From: Actinomycetota bacterium
GTDB taxonomy: Bacteria > Actinomycetota > Actinomycetes > Streptosporangiales > Streptosporangiaceae
NCBI GenBank assembly: GCA_003140115.1
Contig: PLIQ01000624.1
Coordinates: 1 to 15,383 of the forward strand
DNA length: 15,383 nucleotides
Direction of reading: 5' to 3'
Below, piece after piece: positions 1 to 5,912 of this stretch (its first letter is position 1; each line of letters begins with the position of its first letter). Below the pieces are notes generated by a model. It was not told where the DNA came from. It ran no database searches and saw nothing but the letters and a program-made list of their open reading frames with translations. The translations under genes and the position numbers were made by a program.

Positions 1-243
1 TTCGTGTCCGATCACATGGAGGTCCGGCATGACCTGGACATCGAGGCGGCCACGACCGCCGATGCGCTCGGCCTCGCGTTCGCCCGGGCCGCGACGCCCG
101 GCACCAGCCCGCGCTTCGCGTCGATGATCACCGAACTGGTCCAGGAGCGCCTGGCGCAGCCCGCGGTCATGCCGGCCGCACTGGGGGACATGGGCGTGCC
201 GAGCCAGACGTGCCCGGCGGACTGCTGCGGCGGCCCGCGGTGA
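1..243 (+). CDS. hemH: Ferrochelatase (coproporphyrin-type), C-terminal fragment
   Basis: The reading frame is open from base 1, so the gene begins outside the window; only the last 80 codons are present. The fragment FVSDHMEVRHDLD followed by an Ala-rich helix matches the end of bacterial ferrochelatases, in which SDH-x-EV-x-DLD lies near the end of the catalytic domain. The family inserts iron into a porphyrin late in haem synthesis; actinobacterial members act on coproporphyrin III in the cytoplasm. The tail CPADCC gives three cysteines (fragment residues 71, 75 and 76), which fits the C-terminal ligands of the [2Fe-2S] cluster reported for actinobacterial ferrochelatases; the fourth ligand would lie upstream. 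The TGA stop overlaps the GTG start of the next gene (GTGA), so the two are probably translationally coupled. Identification is from motifs and recalled synteny; the coproporphyrin specificity is inferred from taxonomy. Confidence 0.88.
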   Translation, partial: FVSDHMEVRHDLDIEAATTADALGLAFARAATPGTSPRFASMITELVQERLAQPAVMPAALGDMGVPSQTCPADCCGGPR

Positions 244-1106
244 CCGATCCTGAGGCGCTGCTGGGGATCGCGGTAGACGCGGCGGCCGAGGCCGGCCGGT
301 TGCTGGCCTCATGGCGTGGCGACGAGCGCCCCGAGGTCATCGACACCAAGTCCAGCCCGACCGACGTGGTGACGGAGATGGACCGCCGGGCCGAGGCGCT
401 GATCACCGAATGGATCCGGGCCATCCGTCCTGGCGACACCATCCTGGGCGAGGAGGGCGGCCAGACCCTGGGGGGCCCCGGCGCCGCGGATGCCGCCGGG
501 GGGCGGGCCCGGGTGCGTTGGGTGGTAGATCCCCTCGACGGGACGGTCAACTATCTCTACGGGCTGCCCGACTGGGCCGTCTCGATCGCCGCCGAGGTCG
601 ACGGTAGGATCCTGGCCGGGGTGGTGGAGGTGCCCCGGTACGGTGAGACGTTCACCGCGATCGCGGGCCAGGGAGCCTGGCTGCACCGAGAGGGGACCGC
701 CATCGTCCTGCACTGCAACTCCGGCGTGCCGCTCGGCCAGGCATTGGTCGGGACCGGCTTCGGCTATGACTCGGCGCGTCGCCGGGTCCAGGGTGAGGTC
801 GTGGCGGCCCTGGTGCCGCACGTACGGGACATCCGGCGCGGCGGATCCGCCGCCGTTGACCTATGCTCGGTCGCTGCCGGCCGGATGGACGCGTTCTTCG
901 AGCGCGGCCTGAACTACTGGGACTACGCGGCTGGCGGCCTGATCGCGCGGGAGGCCGGCGCGCTGGTCGGCGGGCTGGCCGGCCGGGCGGAGAGCACCTC
1001 CATGACCGTCGCCGCCGGCTCGGATTTGTTCCGGCACCTGGACACATTCCTGACCAGGCTGGACCCCGAACGCGACGCGCCGCGGAGTCGTGAACCACAA
1101 CCCTGA
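240..1106 (+). CDS. Inositol monophosphatase family protein (SuhB/ImpA type)
   Basis: A 288-residue Mg2+-dependent phosphatase of the inositol monophosphatase family. The metal-site motifs are intact: GEEGG with the acidic pair at 71-72, DPLDGTVN at 97-104 (Asp97 and Asp100 as metal ligands) and WDYAAG at 227-232. Substrates in this family include inositol-1-phosphate, PAP, histidinol phosphate and fructose bisphosphate; the sequence alone does not decide between them. Inositol-phosphate hydrolysis for phosphatidylinositol and mycothiol synthesis is a reasonable guess in an actinomycete. The GTG at 240 is chosen as start because it overlaps the ferrochelatase stop as GTGA and the protein then begins directly with the first helix; an in-frame start at 210 would add ten residues encoded inside the ferrochelatase frame. 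Residues 78-90 form a Gly/Ala-rich insert just before the DPLDGT motif. Confidence 0.9.
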   Translation: MTDPEALLGIAVDAAAEAGRLLASWRGDERPEVIDTKSSPTDVVTEMDRRAEALITEWIRAIRPGDTILGEEGGQTLGGPGAADAAGGRARVRWVVDPLDGTVNYLYGLPDWAVSIAAEVDGRILAGVVEVPRYGETFTAIAGQGAWLHREGTAIVLHCNSGVPLGQALVGTGFGYDSARRRVQGEVVAALVPHVRDIRRGGSAAVDLCSVAAGRMDAFFERGLNYWDYAAGGLIAREAGALVGGLAGRAESTSMTVAAGSDLFRHLDTFLTRLDPERDAPRSREPQP

Positions 1107-1268
1107 CCAGCCCGTACTAGGACGCGTCGGGAGTTTCGGCGTGGTGCGTGTGCGCCGGGCGCGAACGTGACAGAATTCCCCGCCGGAATCGGGCACAACT
1201 AGGGCCTTGAAAGCGTTACAACCGCGCAGCGATTGCGCACTACGGATGAAGGGGGATGGAGTACTCAG
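1107..1268. other. Intergenic region upstream of the DUF4193 gene
   Basis: This 162-bp gap separates the phosphatase stop from the DUF4193 start. It holds an inverted repeat, ATTCC (1175-1179) and GGAAT (1185-1189) around a 5-base loop. There is no following T-run, so it does not look like an intrinsic terminator. TTGAAA at 1207-1212 resembles a -35 element, but no convincing -10 lies 16-18 bases downstream. The promoter for the next gene must be here or upstream, but I cannot place it. GGAG at 1258-1261, 7 bases before the ATG, is the ribosome binding site of the next gene. Confidence 0.5.
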
Positions 1269-1568
1269 ATGGCTACCGACTACGACAGCCCGCGGAAGAC
1301 GGACGACGACCTGACTGAGGACAGTCTTCAGGAGCTTCAGGCGCGCCGGATGGACAAGTCATCGAGCACCATCGATCTTGACCCCGACGACGTTGCCGAG
1401 TCCCTGGAGTTGCCGGGGGCAGACTTGTCGAACGAGGAACTCTCGTTCCGGGTGATACCTCGTCAGGCGGATGAGTTCACGTGTTCGCGGTGCTTCCTTG
1501 TGCACCACCGGAGTCAGCTTGCCGAAGACCGTAATGGCCAGCTTGTCTGCCGGGAGTGCGCGGCCTAG
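1269..1568 (+). CDS. DUF4193 family zinc-ribbon protein
   Basis: A 99-residue protein beginning MATDYDSPRKTDDD, the conserved opening of the actinobacterial DUF4193 family. The first half is acidic and polar. The segment LELPGADLSNEELSFRV leads into a C-terminal zinc ribbon with cysteines at 72, 75, 94 and 97 (CSRC and CREC), which should bind one Zn2+. The molecular function is unknown to me; such small zinc ribbons often contact nucleic acid or RNA polymerase, but that is inference. The ATG at 1269 is preferred over an in-frame start at 1233 because GGAG sits 7 bases upstream and family members begin MATDYDSP. The gene lies in its usual actinobacterial place beside the inositol monophosphatase. 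Its TAG stop interlocks with that of the convergent DUF4235 gene. Confidence 0.9.
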   Translation: MATDYDSPRKTDDDLTEDSLQELQARRMDKSSSTIDLDPDDVAESLELPGADLSNEELSFRVIPRQADEFTCSRCFLVHHRSQLAEDRNGQLVCRECAA

Positions 1569-1852
1569 CCGTCCGCGGCGTTGACGGGTTCGCTGTCCGG
1601 GCCGCTGTACGTTCTACGTGCCGCAGCCCGGGTCGCGAGCAGCCTCGCGGCCTCGGAGGTGACCCCGGCCAGCATGGACCAGCTGAGCGCCTCGCCCAGC
1701 GCCACCTGCGGATCTTCCGGATGAGTGGGAGGTTCCTTGCCGGTGGCCTTGGTCCACGCCAGCGTGATCACCTTGCGCGCCACGAAGGCCGCCGCCATGG
1801 CCGCCACCGCGCTGATGATCCTGGTGCTGAGGTCCACTTTTCTGTCAGCCAT
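1565..1852 (-). CDS. DUF4235 family small membrane-associated protein
   Basis: A 95-residue protein, MADRKVDLSTRIISAVAAMAAAFVARKVITLAW, then a Gly/Pro-rich loop (KATGKEPPTHPEDPQVALGEA) and a second hydrophobic helix (around 55-77) ending in a basic ATRAAARR. Helix-loop-helix layout, size and the KATGKEPPTHPED loop match DUF4235 proteins, small actinobacterial integral membrane proteins of unknown function. The start at 1852 is chosen because GGGAGA (bases 1860-1865 on the opposite strand) lies 7 bases upstream; an in-frame start at 1879 would add nine residues and leave no ribosome site. The upstream leader is strongly G-rich on the coding strand (see the G-quadruplex entry). The stop codon shares the bases CTAG with the stop of the convergent DUF4193 gene. 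Confidence 0.82.
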   Translation of the reverse strand: MADRKVDLSTRIISAVAAMAAAFVARKVITLAWTKATGKEPPTHPEDPQVALGEALSWSMLAGVTSEAARLLATRAAARRTYSGPDSEPVNAADG

Positions 1853-1874
1853 CCCGCTGTCTCCCTTTTTTCGG

Positions 1875-1899
1875 CCCACCCTTTACCCCACCCACGCCC
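1875..1899 (-). promoter_or_regulatory. G-quadruplex-capable tract upstream of the DUF4235 gene
   Basis: On the minus strand this stretch carries five runs of three or more G, complementary to C-runs at 1875-1877, 1879-1881, 1886-1889, 1891-1893 and 1897-1899, with loops of 1, 4, 1 and 3 bases. That satisfies the usual G3+N1-7 rule for an intramolecular quadruplex. It lies 23-47 bases before the DUF4235 start on that gene's coding strand, so it would be present in the mRNA leader or promoter. More C-runs continue to about 1935. Formation and function are inferred. Confidence 0.5.
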
Positions 1900-1978
1900 G
1901 CGCTTTGATCCCACCCACGGCCCAGCCCTTACCCCACCAACAGCCGCCCATCCCCTCGCCGTCGCCCCATCCGCGCAA

Positions 1979-2458
1979 TCATGCCACCGGCTCGTGCCCG
2001 GTCCGAATCCGGCACCGTTCGAGGATTGCGGCCAGCTCCCTGGGGTGCCTGCTGCCGATCAGCCAGTAGGGGACCCGGCCGTCCCCCAAGGCCGCCGGAT
2101 CGACGGCCAGGTACACGGATTCCTTGAGGTAGGGTCGTGAATAGAAGTGTGCCGCCGGGTCGCCCCGCGGGCCTCGCAGCCGCGTCGTCTGCCTCTCGTC
2201 CAGGGCGACAACCTCGCTGATGGCCGCCAGGGGCAGCAGGCCGGCCCCGGCCCGCAGCGTTCCGTCGCCGACCGTGAGCGTGCCCCGGCCGAAGGCGATG
2301 AGCAGTGCCGCGCATCCTGCGGCCAGGCCGCCGAAGCTCACGATCGGCCAGGGCCAGGGGAGGCCGGCGTACAGTGTGGCGCCGAAGATGAGGACGGTTG
2401 GGACGGCGAGCAGCCACCAGGCGAGCGGTGCGTACAGCCGTTCGCGGTAATCGCACAT
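1979..2458 (-). CDS. DUF3093 family membrane protein
   Basis: A 159-residue protein starting MCDYRERLYAPLAWW, the conserved opening of actinobacterial DUF3093 proteins (Y-x-ERL-x-P). Two hydrophobic helices span about 11-31 and 36-56. A soluble domain follows with LTVGDGTLRAGAGLLPLAAISEVVALDE, then the family-type core RGPRGDPAAHFYSRPYLKESVYLAVDP and YWLIGSRHPRELAAIL. This resembles a membrane-anchored PH-like fold, and no catalytic motif is visible. In mycobacteria the homologue sits divergently beside dut; here an AI-2E permease gene lies between them. No Shine-Dalgarno sequence precedes the ATG, but TACTCT (2466-2471, minus strand) sits 7 bases upstream, where a -10 box for a leaderless transcript would be. 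Function unknown; family assignment confident. Confidence 0.85.
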   Translation of the reverse strand: MCDYRERLYAPLAWWLLAVPTVLIFGATLYAGLPWPWPIVSFGGLAAGCAALLIAFGRGTLTVGDGTLRAGAGLLPLAAISEVVALDERQTTRLRGPRGDPAAHFYSRPYLKESVYLAVDPAALGDGRVPYWLIGSRHPRELAAILERCRIRTGHEPVA

Positions 2459-2465
2459 GCAGTCG

Positions 2466-2471
2466 AGAGTA
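2466..2471 (-). promoter_or_regulatory. Candidate -10 box for a leaderless DUF3093 transcript
   Basis: TACTCT fits TAnnnT and ends 7 bases before the A of the start codon, so transcription would begin at or next to the ATG. No ribosome binding site is present, which agrees. The expected -35 position (GCCACG or CGCCAC at 17-18 bp) is poor, so confidence is low. Confidence 0.3.
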
Positions 2472-2612
2472 GTTGGTCGGATGGAGTCGTGGCGGGGGGA
2501 AGTGCGACGGGTCGGCCTGGAGGCCAGGGGATGGCTCACGGCGGTCTGGCGGGCGGGCAGGAGTCCGGGCGGAACTGGAGTGGATCGTGCAGAAAGTGGT
2601 AGCCGTCCGGTC

Positions 2613-3836
2613 ATGAGTGAAAACGGGGCCGGGGAAGAGGAACGGATCGCCCGCGGCACGGGGGTGAAAGAGCAGATCGCCCGCGGCGCGGCGGTGCGTG
2701 ACCTCAATAGCGCGAGCGAGCCGGGCCGCGGGCGGGCCGGTCGTTCCGATCGCCGGGAGAGCGTACCCGAGCAGAACCGGGTGCCGAGCTGGCTGGCGAC
2801 GGGGGCCGCGTGGTCTTGGCGGCTGCTGCTGCTGGCCCTCGCCATCTACCTGATCTCGCGCCTGCTGGGCATTCTCTACGTGGTGGTGGTGCCGTGCATC
2901 GCGGCCCTGCTGCTCACCGCCCTGCTGCAGCCGCTGACGTCCCGGTTGCGCCGCGCCGGGCTGCCCGCTCTGGCCGCGACCTGGGTCACCCTGCTCATCG
3001 CCTTGATCATCGTCGGCGGCCTGATCACGCTGGTCGCCAACCGGGTGAGCGCCGACTACCCGACCCTGCTCGCCGAGACCAAGCACACCACCGCGCAGGT
3101 CCAGTCGTGGCTGGCCGGCCCGCCGTTCCACGTCAAGAACAACAACATCCAGAAGTACTTGGACGACATTCCCAGCTACCTCAGCAAGCACAAAAGCCTG
3201 GTCGAGGGCACCGTGGTGACAGGCGGCAAGATCGCCTCGGAATTCTTCGGCGGCCTGGTCCTCATGCTCTTCGTCACGTTCTTCCTGGTCAAGGACGGGG
3301 ACCGGATCTGGAACTGGCTGCTGGGCGCCATGCGGACCGACACCGCGCGCCGGATGGACCGGGCCGGGCACGCCTCCTGGCTGGTGGTCGTGTACTACAT
3401 GCGCGGTACGGTCGTGGTGGCCGCCATCCACGCGATCGTGGTCGGGGTCGCCCTGTGGATCATGGGCGTCCCGCTGGCCCTCCCGCTCGCCGTGGTGGTG
3501 TTCGTGGCCGCCTTCGTCCCGCTGGTGGGCCTGCTGGCCGCGGGGGCGCTGGCCATCGTGGTGACGCTGGCCACCAAGGGCTGGGTGGACGCCGTGGTCC
3601 TGCTCGGGATCTTGATCATCGAGGACCAGCTGGAAGCTCACTTGCTCCAGCCCCAGGTGGTCGGGAAGATGATCCGGCTGCATCCGCTGGCGGTTATCCT
3701 GTCGCTCGCGGCCGGCGGTATCCTGGCCGGTATCCCCGGCGCGGGGGTCGCCGTCCCGGTCGTGGCCGTGATCACCCGCGCGCTGCCCGAGTTGCGCCGC
3801 AGCGATCCCGAAGATCTCAGCCCGGACGACCCATAA
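2613..3836 (+). CDS. AI-2E family transporter (TqsA/YdiK-like permease)
   Basis: A 407-residue polytopic membrane protein of the AI-2E transporter family (PF01594). A basic, polar N-terminus of about 60 residues precedes hydrophobic helices near 67-106, 117-142, 208-227, 255-320 and 326-385. The loop at 145-205, with KNNNIQKYLDDIPSYL, corresponds to the extracytoplasmic region between helices 3 and 4 in this family. The conserved stretches FVPLVGLLAAG (301-311) and EDQLEAHLLQPQVVGKMIRLHPLAV (337-361) are diagnostic. Some family members export autoinducer-2 and others are Na+(Li+)/H+ antiporters, so the substrate is unknown. The ATG at 2613 is chosen because the region upstream, back to 2457, encodes poorly structured Arg/Gly-rich sequence and overlaps the divergent promoter area; no strong ribosome site marks any candidate start. 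It diverges from DUF3093 and is followed by dut 147 bp later. Confidence 0.85.
   Translation: MSENGAGEEERIARGTGVKEQIARGAAVRDLNSASEPGRGRAGRSDRRESVPEQNRVPSWLATGAAWSWRLLLLALAIYLISRLLGILYVVVVPCIAALLLTALLQPLTSRLRRAGLPALAATWVTLLIALIIVGGLITLVANRVSADYPTLLAETKHTTAQVQSWLAGPPFHVKNNNIQKYLDDIPSYLSKHKSLVEGTVVTGGKIASEFFGGLVLMLFVTFFLVKDGDRIWNWLLGAMRTDTARRMDRAGHASWLVVVYYMRGTVVVAAIHAIVVGVALWIMGVPLALPLAVVVFVAAFVPLVGLLAAGALAIVVTLATKGWVDAVVLLGILIIEDQLEAHLLQPQVVGKMIRLHPLAVILSLAAGGILAGIPGAGVAVPVVAVITRALPELRRSDPEDLSPDDP
2645..2687 (+). repeat. Codon-phased 13-bp direct repeat in the AI-2E transporter N-terminus
   Basis: GATCGCCCGCGGC occurs at 2645-2657 and again at 2675-2687, exactly 30 bases (10 codons) apart, encoding two copies of IARG in the disordered N-terminal segment. 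It is probably a small internal duplication without further role. Confidence 0.6.
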
Positions 3837-3983
3837 GATGGGCAGTGTCCAGATGTCGCGCTATCCTCACCCTGCGTGCAAACCCTAGTTCTGCCCCTAT
3901 GCCCAGCCCAGTTTTTCCCCAGCCCAGCCTGGGTTTTTCCCAACCCACCCAAGTTTCCCCCAAACCCACCCAGGGAGTCTTCG
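3837..3983. other. Intergenic region upstream of dut
   Basis: This 147-bp gap lies between the permease stop and the dut start. TGGGCA (3839-3844), 17 bases, then TATCCT (3862-3867) makes a weak sigma-70-like promoter, four of six matches in each box. From 3900 on the plus strand is an imperfect C/T-rich repeat of CCCAGCCCAG and CCCACCCA units broken by T-runs, described in its own entry. GGGAG at 3973-3977 is the dut ribosome binding site. Confidence 0.4.
3939..3971 (-). promoter_or_regulatory. G-quadruplex-capable repeat tract in the dut leader
   Basis: The plus strand carries six C-runs of three or more at 3939-3941, 3944-3946, 3948-3950, 3957-3961, 3965-3967 and 3969-3971, with spacers of 2, 1, 6, 3 and 1 bases. 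The minus (template) strand can therefore form a G-quadruplex and the plus strand an i-motif. Four further C-runs of three or more (3902-3925) precede it. The tract ends one base before the dut Shine-Dalgarno sequence. Structure formation and any effect on dut expression are inferred. Confidence 0.5.
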
Positions 3984-3986
3984 TTG
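3973..3986 (+). promoter_or_regulatory. Ribosome binding site that sets a TTG start for dut
   Basis: GGGAG at 3973-3977 is followed by six bases and then TTG at 3984-3986. No ATG or GTG lies in frame at a comparable position; translation from 3876 would read through the C-rich repeat as a Pro-rich leader that dUTPases lack. The TTG therefore seems the true start; the adjacent CTG at 3987 is a less likely alternative. Confidence 0.7.
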
Positions 3987-4460
3987 CTGGATTCCGAGCC
4001 CGACGTGTTGATCAAGCGGCTTGATCCGGGCGTCGCGCTGCCGTCGTACGCGCATCCCGGGGATGCGGGCGCGGACCTGGCGGCGGCCGAGGACGTCGAG
4101 CTGGCCCCGGGTGAGCGGGCACTGGTGCGAACCGGGCTGGCCATCGCACTGCCGGCCGGGTACGCCGCGTTCGTGCATCCCCGTTCGGGCCTGGCGGCGA
4201 AGTACGGGGTGACGCTGGTAAACGCACCCGGGACGGTCGACGCGGGCTATCGCGGCGAGATCAAGGTGACGCTGCTGAATACCGACCGGCATCAGCCGGT
4301 CAGCTTCAAGCGGGGCGACCGGATCGCGCAGCTGGTCATCCAGCGCGTCGAGCGGGCCACTTTTCACGAGGTAGAGGTGCTCCCGGGATCGATGCGGGGC
4401 GACGGCGGCTTCGGCTCGACCGGTGGCCACGGCGCGGAGCGCACCGAACTGGTGTCCTGA
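3984..4460 (+). CDS. dut: dUTP diphosphatase (dUTPase)
   Basis: A 158-residue trimeric-type dUTPase that hydrolyses dUTP to dUMP and pyrophosphate, limiting uracil in DNA and supplying dUMP for thymidylate synthesis. All five family motifs are present: HPGDAGADL (24-32), PRSGLA (66-71), [10 protein letters not shown] (83-92, with the catalytic Asp at 86), RGDRIAQ (110-116) and the Gly-rich C-terminal arm [11 protein letters not shown] (138-148) that closes over the nucleotide. Length matches actinobacterial homologues (about 150-160). The TTG start at 3984 rests on a good ribosome site; the protein then begins [16 protein letters not shown], in line with related enzymes. DUF3710 follows 23 bases downstream in the same orientation, as in mycobacteria, so they probably form an operon. 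The C-rich leader is unusual. Confidence 0.95.
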   Translation: MLDSEPDVLIKRLDPGVALPSYAHPGDAGADLAAAEDVELAPGERALVRTGLAIALPAGYAAFVHPRSGLAAKYGVTLVNAPGTVDAGYRGEIKVTLLNTDRHQPVSFKRGDRIAQLVIQRVERATFHEVEVLPGSMRGDGGFGSTGGHGAERTELVS

Positions 4461-4483
4461 GAGCTATAAGAGGAGCAAACGGA

Positions 4484-5260
4484 GTGTTTCGTCGGCGTCG
4501 TTCAGCAGACGTTAGCCAGGACTGGCCCAGCGAACCCGACGGTCAGGACCTGGCCGATGACGAGTTCGATGAGGAAGCGGACGAGCGGGCGGGCAGCTCC
4601 TCCGTGAGAGGGGGGGTCGGCTCGGCGGGCCAATACGGCGGCCCCTGGGACGCCGGGGAGTCTTTCCCGCCGCGGGATCGGGTTGACCTGGGCAGCCTGC
4701 ACGTGCCCATGGGCCCGGAGCACGAGATTCAGCTCGTCATGGCTGACCAGCACGGCGCGTGGGTGACCATCCGGCACGGCGAGAGCGAGATGCAGGTCCA
4801 GGCGTTCGCCGCGGCTCGCCGGAGCGCGCTTTGGGACGACGTCCGGGCCGAGATCGCCAAGGAGGTAGGTGAGGCGGGCGGGGACAGCCAGGAGGTCCAG
4901 GGATCGTTCGGCACCGAGCTCTTGGCCCGGGTGCCGGCCGAGCCTGGACAGCCCGCCTCCGGCCTGCGGCTGGTCCGGTTCGTCGGCGTCGACGGCCCGC
5001 GCTGGTTCCTGCGCGGTCTGTTCACCGGCCCGGCCGCCGACGGCGGAGAGCCCGCCGGGCTGCTCGAGGAGATCTTCAGGGACGTCGTGGTGGTACGCGG
5101 CGAGCACCCGGTGCCGCCGCGGGACATCCTGGAGCTGCGGCTGCCGCCGGAAGCTCAGAAGGCGTTCGAAGAGCAGGCCGCTGCCGCGGCCGAGGAGAAC
5201 AAGTTCCGGGCCGACCTGAACCCCTTCGACCGCGGCCCGGAGTTCACCGAGACTCGTTAG
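4484..5260 (+). CDS. DUF3710 family protein
   Basis: A 258-residue soluble protein of the actinobacterial DUF3710 family. A basic start (MFRRRRSADVS) is followed by an acidic low-complexity segment (roughly 16-36), a Gly/Ser linker, then the conserved domain from about 64: RVDLGSLHVPMGPEHEIQLV, QVQAFAAARRSALWDDVRAEI, LVRFVGVDGPRWFLRGLFTG and VVVRGEHPVPPRDILELRLP. No catalytic motif or membrane segment is visible and its function is not known to me. The GTG at 4484 has AGGAG (4471-4475) 8 bases upstream. It lies directly after dut, a conserved pairing. Its 3' end overlaps the convergent TrkA gene by 17 bases. In mycobacteria and Streptomyces, as I recall, OB-fold and DUF3159 genes follow it; here they are absent. 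Confidence 0.85.
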   Translation: MFRRRRSADVSQDWPSEPDGQDLADDEFDEEADERAGSSSVRGGVGSAGQYGGPWDAGESFPPRDRVDLGSLHVPMGPEHEIQLVMADQHGAWVTIRHGESEMQVQAFAAARRSALWDDVRAEIAKEVGEAGGDSQEVQGSFGTELLARVPAEPGQPASGLRLVRFVGVDGPRWFLRGLFTGPAADGGEPAGLLEEIFRDVVVVRGEHPVPPRDILELRLPPEAQKAFEEQAAAAAEENKFRADLNPFDRGPEFTETR

Positions 5261-5912
5261 CACTCAGCAAGCGCGCGAGCTCCTCCTCGACGTCCTCGCT
5301 GGTCACGAAGAACAGCTCGTCACCGGCCTGGAGCGGATCATCCGAATGCGGGACCAGGACCCGGCCCTCGCGCAAGATGGCCACCAGCGAGGTGTCCGCG
5401 GGCCAGGTGATGCCGCCGACGCGCTGGCCGACCAGCGGCGCCTCGGCCGGCATGGTCAGCTCGACCAGGCTGGCCTCGCTCTGCCCGAACGTCATCAGCC
5501 GCACCAGGTCACCGACGCTGACTGCCTCCTCGACCAGGGCTGAGAGCAGCCGCGGGGTGGAGACCGCGACGTCGACGCCCCACGATTCGTTGTACAGCCA
5601 CTCGTTGCTCGGGTCATTCACCCGCGCCACCACCCGGGGCACCCCGTACTCGGTCTTGGCCAGCAGCGCTACGACCAGGTTCGCCTTGTCGTCACCGGTC
5701 GCCGCGATGGCCACGTTGCACCGGTACAGTTGCGCGTCGTCGAGGGAGCTGATCTCGCACGCGTCGGCGAGCAGCCACTCGGCCCGCGGCACGGCCTCGA
5801 CCGCGATCGCCTTAGGGTCGTGGTCGATGAGCAGCACCTCGTGCCCGTTCTCCAGCAATTCGCTGGCGATGGAACGGCCGACCGCCCCGGCACCGGCTAT
5901 GGCGACCCGCAT
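5244..5912 (-). CDS. TrkA family potassium uptake regulatory protein (second of pair; CeoB/CeoC type)
   Basis: A 222-residue cytoplasmic RCK protein. Residues 1-130 form a TrkA-N Rossmann domain with the nucleotide loop GAGAVG (7-12) and an acidic Asp30 (LIDHD) ending the second strand, which suggests NAD(H) binding. Residues about 140-220 form a TrkA-C domain ending GDELFFVTSEDVEEELARLL. Such proteins gate potassium transporters of the Trk/Ktr type or related permeases in response to nucleotides. The ATG overlaps the TAA of the upstream TrkA gene by one base (TAATG), with a strong GGAGGGGG ribosome site just before it, so the two are co-translated and probably form hetero-oligomers like mycobacterial CeoB/CeoC. 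No channel gene lies in the window. Its 3' end overlaps DUF3710. Confidence 0.9.
   Translation of the reverse strand: MRVAIAGAGAVGRSIASELLENGHEVLLIDHDPKAIAVEAVPRAEWLLADACEISSLDDAQLYRCNVAIAATGDDKANLVVALLAKTEYGVPRVVARVNDPSNEWLYNESWGVDVAVSTPRLLSALVEEAVSVGDLVRLMTFGQSEASLVELTMPAEAPLVGQRVGGITWPADTSLVAILREGRVLVPHSDDPLQAGDELFFVTSEDVEEELARLLSANESR

Noticed and set aside
1929..3683. Very long open frame (584 codons) on the minus strand
   Set aside because: It runs antisense through the AI-2E permease gene and then through the DUF3093 gene in another frame. Its product is His/Gln/Asp-rich without any domain, a common artefact opposite GC-rich genes.
2613..3836. Quorum-sensing function for the AI-2E family protein
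   Set aside because: The family name is historical; many members transport ions or other substrates and no luxS or sensor gene is in the window.
3876..3983. Longer dUTPase starting in the C-rich repeat
   Set aside because: It would add a 36-residue Pro/Phe-rich leader unknown in dUTPases and has no ribosome site; the TTG at 3984 has one.
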